A stretch of 64,000 nucleotides of DNA from assembly GCA_026745465.1 (NCBI GenBank), contig JACYXH010000125.1, positions 271,001 to 335,000 on the forward strand. The letters run 5' to 3'. How positions within the stretch are numbered: the stretch's first letter is position 1; every line of letters starts with the position of its first letter. The notes below the pieces were generated by a model. That model was not told the DNA's origin. It did no database searches and saw nothing but the letters and a program-made list of their open reading frames with translations. The translations under genes were made by a program, and so were the position numbers. The stretch comes from Lota lota. Lineage: Eukaryota; Chordata; Actinopteri; Gadiformes; Lotidae. Shown here piece after piece: positions 25,240 to 36,590 of the stretch.

Positions 25240-25740
25240 TGCATCAATACAGACATGATTTAAAAAAAATGATGTTCACCACATGATCACCATGATATAA
25301 ACAAACAAATAAACAAAGTGCAACCATCAACACAGCAGTCCTATACAAATAGGCTTCATAACTGTAGGCCTATAATAGAGCTGACTAAATATATGAACAC
25401 AGTTGTTTCCAGGCCTACAGTTTGTTAAATGCCAACACTGCTGTATTATGCAGTTATGTCTGTTTCATTCAACTCTAGCTAGTAACGTGGAGAATGAAAC
25501 TATAAGCCTGCATGAATCATTTAAACGTCTTGAGAATATTAAACCAATTGATTTGAAATGAGGTCCGTTTTGAAACACTTGAAAAAGGTGCACTGTAGCA
25601 CCATCTACTGGTTATATGACGTCAGTGCAACTGGCTGACCTGAAAAACATTTGACCTGATTTCATGTCCCTCTCATACGAGTGATACTCTCAAATATAGA
25701 GTAGACCTACACTACATAACACAATATTAGGACTGGCTCC
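25199..25740 (-). repeat. Dispersed repeat R2 (partial copy)
   Basis: (TG)n at 25199-25239, then blocks TGATCACCATGATATAAA, TTTCCAGGCCTACAG and GAATGAAACTATAAGCCTG. It is collinear with 43500-43990 and reverse complement of 8690-9130. Confidence 0.75.
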
Positions 25741-26690
25741 ACAATGTTCAAAACAATATCACATGAATCATTAAAGTCCCTGTTTACAAAAATCCAAACA
25801 GGCAAAAGTGTTCATGAATTCAACGTTGACGTTGATATTAGTCATCCATCAAAGATTGATGAAGAAAATATGCTAATTAATATGGTAATTTTGAGTGGAC
25901 ATGGCAGTAATTTGGTTAGAGCAGTTTGATTGACACCTTAAGGAACCAACCGGGTCTAACCACTGGGCCTTCATCATTCTATACTATACTACATATATAC
26001 TATAATACATTCTACATTGTCCATGACAGTATTTTAAAATACAATTCATTACAAACAAACGCAGTTTGATTGAAAACACATTCAGCTAAAAGGAACATCA
26101 AAACACAATAAGATTAGGTCCCATAACACATACAACTAAAAGGAACATCAAAACACAATAAGATTAGGTCCTATAACACATGTAGCCAAAAGGACTTACA
26201 GTTTCAGTACTATATCGTCAGAGCATACAAAAGTGCCTATCAGACATAACAAAAAAACATATCACAGTTAATCAGTACTAGTCACCTGACAAGGTCCCAC
26301 TACCCAAATATACATTCGGATCCCATAGTTCCCATAGTGTGACTTCACAACACACATCACTTTTACTGTTATTGTAATGACACGTAGTCGTGCTCACATT
26401 ATGACCACATTTTATTCTCTCTCCACAGGTATATGGTTCTTATACTATCTTCCATAAAAGAGAAGCAGTATTGTTATCTTTATGAGATTGCCATGGTTAT
26501 TCTACTACCGCTCTGTCTTGATTTAATACACTGTAACTAGGAATTCATTCTTTTGGTTTTGATTCGATTTTCGGATAACAAAACATAGCATAATGGTATT
26601 TGGTCAATGTAGTAAAGGTTCAAATGTATTCCTTGGATGGGGAGACCATAAAACTGGTGTATTTAGAATTCCATCTGATAAATTTATCTG
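25741..26690. other. No recognised gene
   Basis: AT-rich. Two nearly identical blocks at about 26090-26125 and 26130-26170 (AACTAAAAGGAACATCAAAA) form a short tandem duplication. A 61-codon frame at 25744-25929 has no recognised domain. Confidence 0.4.
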
Positions 26691-27070
26691 TAGCAATGTC
26701 GGTGTCTACACACCACCTAGGTGGCTTTTCTAGGCTTCTCCAGACACAAGGACACAGGATGCTAATGTTGAAAGCCGGTTTATTGAAGAGGTTGCAGACA
26801 ATGAGACATGAAGACAGTGATCCATGTTGCCATGTAGGACATCTCCCTGAGTGTGTGTGGTGATGGCTGGCTTAACCTGTGCACACTGATTACTCAATGT
26901 GCAACAGATGTGCAGCCTCACCCAGCCCCAGAGTCCAATCAGTCTGACTCGGGCCAGGTGAGGCTGCTTCAACCAGCCATCGACCACACCCACTCCACAA
27001 ATCCCCAACACCAAATTGAGGCTGGGGAGAATCCCCAGCCGATGTCTACTTTCCCCCACTAACAACCACT
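26690..27070. repeat. Dispersed repeat R3 (copy 1)
   Basis: Shares ACACACCACCTAGGTGGCTT, CCGGTTTATTG, TGTGCAACAGATGTGCAGCC and GGCCAGGTGAGGCTGCTTCA with 47890-48230 in the same orientation. It is LTR-like in composition but its ends are not resolved. Confidence 0.7.
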
Positions 27071-28423
27071 AACCCACACTCCATAAAACAAAATACATAA
27101 ACCTGACACTGACCAGGGTTACCATACCCAACTAAAACAACGCACTCTTTACCATACCTAAAATAATAAATTTAAATAAAACCATTGTCCCCACACCTGC
27201 CCAGTGTGACCCACCAACCCACCTCCCCCCTCCATCCTGGAGACCGGAGGCCTGGGCTGCTGCCTTGACTGGCCATGTGTTACAGGGCTGTCTGGATGGG
27301 CTAACTACAGTGGGGCAAATTATGTCATTTATTTACTCAGTCAAATGATTGGTCTTCGGGTCAGTGACATTAGGGTGACACTAGCAGGCAAACATTAGCT
27401 ATGTTACATTTATATGCAAAACAAAGACAAACTAGCACATTCACGTTCAAGTATTTTTAAACATTATTAATAAACACATACATACATACATACATACATA
27501 CGTACGTATGTATGTATGTATGATTGTGTGCATCTAAAGATTGATTGGTAAACATGTTACACTTCACACAGTCTCTAATGGCGTATCTCTTTGTTTGAAC
27601 TACTTTGAACATCCTAATCAATAAATCAATATATATCCCACTTAAATTCCCTTAATACAACCTAATCAATCAGAGTTTAAGATAAAATACTACTGTGGAT
27701 ATAATTTCCAAATCAGCTAAGCCAGACAGACAGATAAAAGCCAATGGATACTTTTCTACTCTTTTGATACCATCTTGAACTCACAATCTCCATATTTCAA
27801 ATCAAAGGATTTATGCATGACACAACTACGTCTGCTCATAAAGAAGTTAATTGATTACGTACTAAATAAATGTATCCTATTTGCTATTCTAGCACAAAAT
27901 GTGGCCTGTCACAATGCCCATAATGACGGAATGCAGAACTAGCTAGCTACCTCAGACACACTCTGAGCTACAGCATTCAGAAACTTCACTACTCAGGTCT
28001 TCTTCAGAATCAGCAGCTATGTTCCCCAGTGAGGCCAATTAGGTGCAGCGAATTTGATTCTCTCTTGTGGAAGTATAGAAGCGCAACTTGTTCACTCCTT
28101 CTGTCTGACCTGTGGAAATACAAATATAAGAAGGTAAATGAAAGTGGCTTAAAAGACCTAGAGCTGATTTCACTCATTCATACTCCTAGGTTGAGCGTAG
28201 TACATACTAACATACTAAATGACATACTAAAATACATAATAACGAGGATCTTTATTTTCCCAAACAGGAAGCTTGTACCTCTTACTGTTTCAAGCTGTTT
28301 GTAAATTTAAAAAAGTTGACTGAAAGAGGATATTCTTCATGAAGATCTTATCTGAGACTCCATTGTGCAGGTAGTACATGCAAGCTGGTGCATGCCTTTA
28401 CAGAAGGTTAAGCATATTTTTAT
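27071..28423. other. No recognised gene; CATA/TATG palindrome
   Basis: A tract of CATA repeats switching to TATG repeats through CGTACGTA lies at about 27472-27523 and is a perfect inverted repeat. The remainder is AT-rich with no gene recognised; it is downstream of the lectin gene's stop. Confidence 0.5.
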
Positions 28424-31400
28424 TTATAAGGACCTGGTAATGGCTCTATAGGCTGGACACCAACCTGTAAAGCAGATGAAGTTAAGATGTTCTTCACAAG
28501 AGCGTGGCCTCCATGTGGAAGGTTCCATGCTGGACACGCCCCCACAGGGGCTGGAATGTTGTGAGCCTTCGTCCCATTGGTTGAAGTCCATCGGCTCACC
28601 GGACATCCAAAACCAGGAGCTTCCTGAAAGAGACCTACCAACATTGAAAGAGAATAAAGAGTTACATGAGTGGAAGGAAGAATAATGTGTTCAAATATTT
28701 AGCTTGTGTTATTTTCATGGTATGTTTGATAAGACAAAGTGATGGACGGACAGATAATCATAAGGACAGACTTGATTGCCTGATAGACACCAAGGTCTGG
28801 CCAGTACCTGCGCAGGCACACCCAGAGGTGGCTGGTTAGTGGGAAGGGGGTGCGAGCCACCAGCTCATCAATCATCTCCTGGTCTTCTGGGTCCATGAGG
28901 CTCAGCAGATCCCAGTGAGAGTCTCTGCAGTAGAGCAGGGCGTCTGACCAGCACAGCCGTGTCCCCACCAGAGTTATGTTCCTCCCCATCTCCTGAATGC
29001 TCATGGAGGGTGCAGCGAGCTCTGGGGAAACAAGTTTCAGTGTGGTGTTGAGGGAGTTCTACTCTCAGCACTGTAAATCTACCTCTAAGTATCAGAGTAA
29101 CACACCTAATCCCTACCCACTATTTAGACACTTAGCAGACACTTTTCAATTTCAGAAAGCATTATAAGCGGCATTTAATTAATCGCCAATCAGTGTGGGA
29201 TGTTTTTAAACACATCCATTTTAAGGGCAAAGTAACACCTTCAGACGCTTGGCAGTTCTTTATCTAAAAAAAAAACCCACCACAGTCTAATCTCAGCACA
29301 CTTGAACTCAACTGATGTGAAGGGCTATGAGGTGTCTTGGACCATACAGAAAGCAACTTACTTTGATACTTCACTCTGAAATATCACAATACAGAACAGT
29401 CCTGTAGATCAGTGGTGCCCAACCTTTGACTTTAGGTGGACCACTAAATTGTCATCAAGACCTTTCGCGGACCACCTCAGATGCAAACGGTAGAAAATAG
29501 ATTACCACAAATGCAGTGGCTGAGCAAAGAGTGCCAGCAAACCCTTTATACACAAGTATTACTGCAAGAAGGCCATGGCCAGTGGGAAACAGTGGAAAGA
29601 AGAAGTCAGCAATGATGCTTATGCTCCCTTTGTGATTATTCAGCAAACACAAATCAAAACAAAACATCAATGGAAAACCTTACAATGCAAAAAGTGCTGT
29701 GGCAACCCGGCTCCAGAACGCCACCCCTGGCGGCTCAGGGGAGCGGTGGTAAATGGAGTCTACCACCGCTCTCCTGAATATCGCACACCAGAGTTCATGT
29801 TCGCTGATTGCGATCAGCGAAATGGGCGACACCTGCGACGGAGACGCCGATACAAGCGGCGCTCGCCGTGGCTTGCGGGGGAGTGGAACCTGATACGAAG
29901 GAACGCGATACGAGGTAGCTCGGTGCTACGAGGAGGTGAATCCTTGAGACGCGAGACGAGGAACTTGGGCGCTACGAGAAGGAGTTCCCTCGGCGCTACG
30001 AGAAGGAGTTCCCTCGGTGACAACGAGTTGAACGCCACGGGGAAAAGGAGTTCCCTCGCCGGCAGCAAAGAGAAAGGAGTTCCCTCGCCGGCCACACACG
30101 GAAGGGAGTTCCCTCCTCGGCAACACGGGGAAAAGGAGACCCCTCGACGATACCAGGAGGAGATCGCTCGACAACGACACGAGGAGGAAATCGCCCGGCA
30201 ACGGCACGGAGAGGTGACCTGGAGATCGGCAGTCCTCGACGGAGGACCTACAGTGAGGACTACCCCGTGAATAATCGGAGGGTCCACGGGAGCCCCGACG
30301 GCTGTATCTGACCGTCCCAGGAGGAGACGGAGAATACAACCAGAACATTAAATTTAACAGTGACTTTGTGGTAGGCTCGGCCTAACCATATTATTGATTT
30401 ATTTGTGAATAAATACGCCTTTTGTGGCTTAATTTGACTTCTGGTGTGTGTTCACTGGGGGGAGACTACCACGTAGTGGAACCGGGTTGCCACAGTGCAC
30501 AAAGCGACTCCTTTTTTTAAATAATAACAAACCATATACTTTATTCACAATAAATGTATTTTAAATTATCTATATTTTTCTATTGTACATTTGTCTATTT
30601 AAAAAATAAAACCCACGTACCACCTGCAGTACCCTCATGTACCACCAGTGGTACGCATTATACAGGGTGCTTTTACCCAAATTATCTTACAATACTGTCG
30701 GTGCAAACGTTATGATAGCTAGCCCTGAGTGGGAATCAAACCCCTAACCCTGGCAGTGTTAATGCCATGCTCTACCTGTTGAGCTATAAGGAACAGCAGC
30801 ATTTGACTTTTGACCAATGATGGTTGACCAACAATGGCACTGGTACACCCATCCCCCTTTGACGATGATGTAATGATGGACTGGGTTCCTACCTCCATAC
30901 ACTTTGACCTCACACAACGTCAAAGCATCTGTTACATCAGAGGACTTGTAGAAGTTGATAAAACGTCCTTCCATTCCCCAACACTTGACAGTCTGAGTCA
31001 AGCAGCCTGGGTTATCGTTGATGATGGCACACCTGAGGAAAAGAGACAGAGAGAGAAGATACAGTAGTCTGGTGAAGGTATCAGAGACCAGATTCCAGTA
31101 GCTGGTGTGTGTCCAGGTGTACTTGAGCAGAGCACTGGTTGTGTTCCCTTATTTTCTGGGAGAATAATATTCTATGCTATTTAGTAATTAATACCTTTAT
31201 CCAAATACACTTAATAGCAAGTCGAGGTCATTAGGGATCAAACCCAGAACGTTTTGGCTGGAAGTAGAACAGTATTGAGTGGAAGTAGGGGAGGTGACAC
31301 CAGTGATTCACCTTGGATTGTCGTTGCCGTTGTTCACCAATGAATTCCCAATGAGTATTTCCACACCGTTGAGCCTGTACCTAGCAGCATTCCTATTAGT

Positions 31401-32054
31401 GACCTGGATCTCTGACACCCTGTACACACCAGGCAGCTCCAGCCTCCACCATGGTTTGGCCTGGTACTGGGTATGGGTGCAGCTGTTGTGCTCCCACTGA
31501 GGGTCGGTGTTCCCATCGATGGCGCGTTCAGCCAGCCCGCCTGAACCGGTTGAAGACTGAATAGCCTTGCCGCTCAACGCCAGGTTAATGCGGGATGCAG
31601 CTTAATGGAGAGTGGAACCACAGAATAGTTTGTCAAGTTGCATTCTAGTGTTCAAAATACATTGAAATACTTATAATAATAATTATAACTAGTCATCGGC
31701 CGCTAAATGTGGCACATAGAAATACCTGAAAATCCAGGTGACTTCCACAGGAGGATCACAACACCTGGTGATGAGAAAATATTATTTAATTCATAAAATA
31801 AATATTTCAGCTAATTTCAGCCAATATTAACGAGCATATATCCTGCAACCATTGAATCAATGAAATATTCAAACTATTCGTGGTAGGAATCTTACACACC
31901 CATGATCACAATAACATAGCAGGAGGTCAACTTTCAAAAGTTATGGCAGGTTCATTTTTATTAATTCAACATAATGAACAGGATAATGATAAATACTGTA
32001 GTGCTGTGTGGAATACCTACCAATGAAACTGCAGATGAGACGACTGGACCCCAT
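28424..32054 (-). CDS. F-type lectin / C-type lectin-like fusion protein
   Basis: Six reverse-strand exons: 32021-32054 (ATG), 31726-31764, 31312-31600, 30893-31032, 28808-29021 and 28424-28619 (TAA). Phases fit, total 912 nt, 303 residues. Residues 1-24 form a signal peptide (MGSSRLICSFIG/VVILLWKSPG). Exons 3-4 encode one F-type lectin (fucolectin) domain: NLALSGKAIQSSTG, AIDGNTDPQWEHNSCTHTQ, WWRLELPGVYRV, then CAIINDNPGC and a KVYG end. The fucose-site histidine and first arginine are in place, but the usual R-x-D-x-R/K reads RNAARYR, so the Asp is missing. Exons 5-6 encode a C-type lectin-like domain: LCWSDALLYCRDSHWDLLSL, WVCLR, then WFWMSGEPMDFNQW and CEEHLNFICF; no canonical EPN or QPD calcium motif is seen. 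Exon 6 needs the GGAAG acceptor; the better TTTCAG acceptor 4 nt earlier would shift the frame. Likely a secreted pattern-recognition lectin. Expression is uncertain because a BEL element sits 50 bp upstream of the ATG. Confidence 0.82.
29410..30660. mobile_element. hAT-like non-autonomous element, split by a solo LTR
   Basis: A CAGTGGTGCCCAACC start at 29410 resembles the end of many hAT elements (CAGTGGTTCTCAA type). A GTACCACCAGTGGTACGC segment near 30635-30655 may be the other end. The solo LTR at 29698-30494 is nested inside. Both ends are degenerate, so the call is tentative. It lies in intron 4 of the lectin gene. Confidence 0.4.
29698..30494. mobile_element. Solo LTR (797 bp) in lectin intron 4
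   Basis: Ends are TGTGGCAACCCGGCTCC and its inverted match at the right (17 bp with one mismatch), with TG...CA termini. A 4-bp direct duplication GTGC flanks it (29694-29697 and 30495-30498). The interior is purine-rich with GGAGTTCCCTCG repeats at 29990-30130, and a GTGAATAAATACG polyA-type signal lies near the right end. The structure fits a Ty3/gypsy solo LTR. A 231-codon open frame through it is repeat-driven. Confidence 0.8.
30718..30791 (-). other. tRNA-like sequence (SINE head or tRNA pseudogene)
   Basis: On the reverse strand a D-arm-like TAGCTCAACAGGTAGAGCA is followed by a perfect 5-bp anticodon stem TGGCA/TGCCA with a 7-nt loop TTAACAC (AAC at the anticodon position) and a B-box-like GGTTTGATTCCC. 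The acceptor stem does not pair well. It lies in intron 4 of the lectin gene, so a tRNA-derived SINE remnant is likelier than a working tRNA-Val gene. Confidence 0.55.
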
Positions 32055-32104
32055 GGTTCTGGAGAAACAATATGCCCAGACAATATATAATACTAGCTAC
32101 TAGG

Positions 32105-32619
32105 TGTAGCTCCTCCGGTGACACGCATGAGGCATGAGATCTTGATTTATATACAGGGTTTTATTGCTGTTCAACCCGTGAGAACTGGGTTAAAGAAAAA
32201 GAAAAAATACATTAACAAAAATAACGCCGTGTGCATGTGTCACACATTCGGCGCTACAATCAACTCACAACTAGACACTCCATGCACATTTCACACCAAA
32301 AATGACGCATGTAAACACAAACACTCTCAGCAAAGTAACTAGTTAACGAACCTCATTGCGGCTTGTCCCAGAGGTGCTAAACATCCTTTTAATGTCCTTT
32401 AACTTCTTCGGTAAGTATGCACTTGAACACGCTAACAGTGGAAAATAATTCGCCCATGCGGTCAAGTTTCCCTTAGGGTCGCTAAAAGGAGCCCGGGTTA
32501 CAACACTCCGGGCGGAACCAAGAATTAGTTCCGTCTTGTTGTACCGTACAATTCAAAATAAATTAAATAATAAAAAGTGCAAATACCTAAAACAAACCAA
32601 CGTGACAGAGGCAGTTACA
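32105..32619 (-). repeat. BEL 3' LTR
   Basis: On the reverse strand it starts TGTAACTGCC and ends GGAGCTACA. The preceding inner sequence TTTGGTGGGAG is a plausible polypurine tract. It lies about 50 bp upstream of the lectin start codon, in the same orientation. Confidence 0.93.
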
Positions 32620-32754
32620 CTCCCACCAAATCACGAGTGATTTCTTAAACTCGGAGGCAAACCTACTGCATGAATTAAATTAAACTCTGTCCTAATAAAC
32701 AACTAATAAACTTTGTGTGAGTGTATGATAGAACCATCAGTCTGCTTCTAGCAA

Positions 32755-33050
32755 TGTAACTGTTTTCTGAATGGGTCTCTCCAGGTAAACAGGTTTGGCT
32801 GTATGCTTTCCTCTTCCATCCAGGGAGGAGTCACTGATGAGTAACTTGAGTCTCCTCACTCTTTCGTCACTTCCAGGATACACCTCGATGACTCTTGCTA
32901 GCTTCCATTGGTTTCGTGGTGCGGCAGCATCTTGTAACAGAACAATGTCACCGACCTTAGCATTTCTGCGATCTTTGGTCCACTTCTGTCTGTGTTGGAG
33001 ATTCAGGAGATACTCCTTTTTCCATCGTACCCAAAAGTCGTTGGTTAAGA
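32755..33050 (-). pseudogene. BEL pol C-terminal tail (post-integrase domain)
   Basis: The reverse strand reads NDFWVRWKKEYLLNLQHRQK, GDIVLLQDAAAPRNQWKLAR, VYPGSDERVRRL and KPVYLERPIQK, the conserved DUF5641-type end of BEL/Pao polymerases. It is out of frame with the 1063-codon frame, which ends at the deletion junction near 33050. It marks where the integrase core was lost. Confidence 0.85.
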
Positions 33051-36000
33051 GTTGAACTCTGCGCCTGGCTTGTCTTTGACCTTTTTCTCCTTGTAATGTC
33101 TAAGGCGTTGAATTTCTTGAGAGAAGGTTGCTTCCTGGACCATCTTGATTATGGTCAGCTCCGCCTCTTTCCTTTCCTCCAAGTTCGAGGACTCACAGGA
33201 CTTTGGCTTAAGTCCTTTGATTTCCTTAGCACGGCGCTTGAGTCTGGCAACAGCCTTCACCATTCTTGCCCAGTCTGAGAACTTGTGTAGACGATCTAAA
33301 ATTGTTTTTGCTTCTTCTGCCTGAGTGTCATGAACCTGAGCTTTCTTGACCTCTGAGTCACTGCTCTCGATCTCTCCCACCATGACAACTCCAGTTGGTA
33401 GCTCTTTTTGCCAAAGAAGGTCTGGACCTGTGAACCAATTAGAGGCTGTGAATTGTTCTGCTGTGACACCCCTTGAGGCGTGGTCAGCTGGGTTGTCTTC
33501 TGAAGCTCTTTCTACAAAGTCAGATTCCAACCCCTTGATGACATCTGTTGGAAGGACTGCTTCTTTGATCTGTGTTCTGCAGACATAGTGCACTTCGTTT
33601 GGGAGATTTGGAAGAACTGATGTCACTTGCTTCACAATGACTTGATGGCTTATTCCAAAGGCATCTCCAAACTCAAGACATGGGTTGCCATAGCCGACTA
33701 CACTCCAACCCAAGTCTGTTCTCTGAGCAAAGGGCTCATTTTCTTCTCCAGCAACCACTTGTCTTGGTACAAGAGCTTGAGGACAGTTGTAGCCAATTAG
33801 TAGACCGATGTCACAGCTCTGCAGAGGAGTAATTTCATCTGCAATGTGCTCAAGATGAGACCATGCCTTGGCAGTCTCTGGTGTGGGAATATGATCTCTA
33901 TTTGCAGGGATGAATTCTCTTGAGTAGGTTACTGGCAGGTCGATTATCTTATCGGAGTGGAATCCTCTTATTTGTAGATCAGTCAGCCTTCTGCTAGGCA
34001 CCACTGTATTTCTTGAAGTCATTGTGGAGAGCTTTAACTGGACTGGTTCATTTTTAGTGTGAAGTGCCTTTGCTGTCTCTTCAAGGATGAAGGTCGTGTC
34101 ACTCTGTGTATCGAGAAGAGCGTACACAAGAACTTCATGATTTGGCTTACTTGTAGTGGACAACCACACAGGAATGACTGAGGATGTATGGGTGCCTTTA
34201 ACATTCTGGATAACTCTGTTAGATGTTACCTCGCGTGGTGGTTTTGTCACCCTCTCTTGTGAACGATCTGTCGTTCCTTCTCTTGACTTGTCACTCTCCA
34301 TTTCTCCATCAGTCCTTGTTGACATTCCTCTTTCTTTGCTGCGATTATCGTGTAGGCAGGTTGGATGTCCTTTCTCACAAGTATCACAGATCCTTCTATT
34401 TTCACACTCCTTTGAGCGATGGCCAGGCTTCAGACAGCCAAAGCACAGCTTCATCCCTTGAACAAACTTGACTCGCTCAGAGATGGTTTTATTCATAAAT
34501 TTCCAACACTTGTGTAGACTGTGACCTGACTTCTCACAAAAAACACAGCTTGTGGAGGAAGCCTTTTCATCTGAGTTAGTTGCTAGTACCTTTGCTCCGA
34601 GAGCTCTGTTCTTTAAAACCTTGATCTGCTCATCTTCAGCAGGTTTCAGAGCATGGAGAGATGTTATTGGGTGGTTAGCAATCTTAGCTTCACGTGTGAG
34701 AAACTTTACAAACTGCTGGAAGCTTGGGAATGTGTGACTTTCTTCCTCCACTTCTATGACCTTTCTGTTCCATCTCGAGGTCAGCCAGTCTGGAAGCTTT
34801 GCAAGTAACTTCTGGTTCTCATTGCAGTCATTAAGTACTTCGAGGCCTCTGATCTGAGTCATAGCAGCCTCACAGCTCCGAAGAAAATCAGCAAACTCTT
34901 GAAGTTCGATACTGCCTTTGGAGCTTATCTTGGGCCATGCCTCCAGCTTATCTCTGAATGCTTTGGCTATGAGGAATGGATTTCCATATCTTTCCTCAAG
35001 AATCCTCCATGCTGCGTGATAGGCTGACTCAGAACCAAGCAGGAAGTAGCTCTCTATAGCCTTTTTAGCAGGTCCACCCACATACTTTCGCAAGTAATAT
35101 ATCTTTTCTTCGGCTGGAATGTTTTTCCGATCAATGAGTGTCTGAAATGAAACCTTCCAGTCATTGAATCTGAGTGGGTCGCCATTGAATATGGTTGGTT
35201 CAGGTATAGGAAGACGACTTGCACTGATGGACTCTGCAAGTGCTCTAACAAGAGCTGCTGTGCTGTCATCCTGCTTTGAATGTGCCCAGTCTTGTGATGG
35301 AGAATGGTGCTGCAACAGATTATTTTCATGTATAACTTCTTCCTTTTCCTTCATACAGACACTTTGATGGAGTAGACTGCTTATTTCTTTATCTGAGCAC
35401 TCACTCTGATCATACACTCGCTGACGTGCCTTAGCAGCCTTTAACCTTTTAACTGTTTCTAGTCGCTCCAGTTGTCTCCGCTTTGCATCTAGCACCTTTT
35501 GTCTCTCTGCAGCTTCAGCTTCAAGCCTTTCCAATTCCTCCATGCAACACTCTTGTTCTAGTAGTACTTCTAGAGTAGCTTCATTGGCAGCAACTTCAGC
35601 AGCGGCCTCTTGTCTGCTTACAGAAATCCGACTTGAATGTCTGGAGCTGCTTTGAGCATGAGAGGACTTAGTGCATTCGGATTTGATACTTATCTTGTCT
35701 GAGGCTACAGACTTGAATATAGACGATGTCGCCCTGTTACTTCGTTGTTCATCTCCTCCACCGTTATCTGCTGACTCCAAACGATCCTTTGCAGTTTGGA
35801 TGATCTTCCTGGTTACTGCATCACAGGTGTCAATTTTGCGACGTGTGTCATGGTCAAGGTTGTCTATGCGCCTTAACTCATCATAGGCAATGTTCAGATT
35901 CTCTGAGGCAGCACTTATTTTGCTTATGTGTTCATGTAGCAGGTTGTTTGAGCATTGTCCACTCAAAGCTTGCTTGGCGTCTTTAGCAATAGCCTTCCAC

Positions 36001-36236
36001 TCCTCATAACTCACAGTGAAACAGTGAGCAAATCTTCTTATTTGCTCATTGTTCAGTTCTTGGCATTTTTCCGTTAACTTTCGGTCTCTTTGGCTCCTTC
36101 GTGGTTCTTGTGAGGAAGTGTGGACATTAGCTCTTGTGCCTTCAGTAGCCTGTGGTTGCATGTCTATACACTGCTGGTCTATACTTTCACCTACATTAAC
36201 CTGCTGTCTCTCAGAGGTAACACTAGAATCTGACAT
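33045..36236 (-). CDS. BEL/Pao Gag-protease polyprotein with pol deletion
   Basis: 1063 residues. Residues 1-340 are a Gag N-terminal region with a charged coiled coil at about 205-270. Residues 345-520 form the DUF1759 Gag domain (PIPEPTIFNGDPLRFNDWK start). Two CX2CX4HX4C zinc knuckles are at 564-577 and 598-611. A DUF1758-type aspartic protease has its active-site DTQSD at 709-713 and the DLGWSVVGY end near 841-849. Near residue 909 the frame passes directly into NPADHASRG (915-923), which normally lies after RT/RNase H, so RT is lost by an in-frame deletion. The start is the ATG at 36236. The frame has no stop in 3.2 kb, consistent with a young element. Confidence 0.9.
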   Translation of the reverse strand: MSDSSVTSERQQVNVGESIDQQCIDMQPQATEGTRANVHTSSQEPRRSQRDRKLTEKCQELNNEQIRRFAHCFTVSYEEWKAIAKDAKQALSGQCSNNLLHEHISKISAASENLNIAYDELRRIDNLDHDTRRKIDTCDAVTRKIIQTAKDRLESADNGGGDEQRSNRATSSIFKSVASDKISIKSECTKSSHAQSSSRHSSRISVSRQEAAAEVAANEATLEVLLEQECCMEELERLEAEAAERQKVLDAKRRQLERLETVKRLKAAKARQRVYDQSECSDKEISSLLHQSVCMKEKEEVIHENNLLQHHSPSQDWAHSKQDDSTAALVRALAESISASRLPIPEPTIFNGDPLRFNDWKVSFQTLIDRKNIPAEEKIYYLRKYVGGPAKKAIESYFLLGSESAYHAAWRILEERYGNPFLIAKAFRDKLEAWPKISSKGSIELQEFADFLRSCEAAMTQIRGLEVLNDCNENQKLLAKLPDWLTSRWNRKVIEVEEESHTFPSFQQFVKFLTREAKIANHPITSLHALKPAEDEQIKVLKNRALGAKVLATNSDEKASSTSCVFCEKSGHSLHKCWKFMNKTISERVKFVQGMKLCFGCLKPGHRSKECENRRICDTCEKGHPTCLHDNRSKERGMSTRTDGEMESDKSREGTTDRSQERVTKPPREVTSNRVIQNVKGTHTSSVIPVWLSTTSKPNHEVLVYALLDTQSDTTFILEETAKALHTKNEPVQLKLSTMTSRNTVVPSRRLTDLQIRGFHSDKIIDLPVTYSREFIPANRDHIPTPETAKAWSHLEHIADEITPLQSCDIGLLIGYNCPQALVPRQVVAGEENEPFAQRTDLGWSVVGYGNPCLEFGDAFGISHQVIVKQVTSVLPNLPNEVHYVCRTQIKEAVLPTDVIKGLESDFVERASEDNPADHASRGVTAEQFTASNWFTGPDLLWQKELPTGVVMVGEIESSDSEVKKAQVHDTQAEEAKTILDRLHKFSDWARMVKAVARLKRRAKEIKGLKPKSCESSNLEERKEAELTIIKMVQEATFSQEIQRLRHYKEKKVKDKPGAEFNS

Positions 36237-36590
36237 TGTTACTTGGTGTACTTAAATTTACCACTAATATTTTTTAGAACATATTCACTTCTCCTTCACA
36301 CAAATCAATATCACGTTGTTCTATGAAATGCAAATTCAGTCTCTTGGTTGTAGCTTAGTTAACACTTAAACATACACACAACCATACCGTATGAATATGA
36401 AGGCAAAAATGTGTCAGTCTCTTGTGGGAAATAGTTTAAGCTTCTTTGCATCAGCTGGATTCATGGTAAGGGGCCTGGATTCTTCTGTAGATGCCACTCT
36501 TGGATGTAGAGATGTCCCTTCTTGTCCATGGACCACGGCTCTTTGGTACTGTCTTCCTCGTCTACTCATGCAGAGCAGATGAGTTCTCAC

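Noticed and set aside
29575-30270. 231-codon arginine-rich frame starting MASGKQWKEE
   Set aside because: It runs through a solo LTR with GGAGTTCCCTCG repeats; the opposite strand is equally open.
30718-30791. Functional tRNA-Val(AAC) gene
   Set aside because: Anticodon stem and B box are good but the acceptor stem does not pair; a SINE head or pseudogene is likelier.
33045-36236. Large host gene of 1063 residues
   Set aside because: Zinc knuckles, DUF1759/DUF1758-type domains and bounding LTRs show it is BEL Gag-protease.
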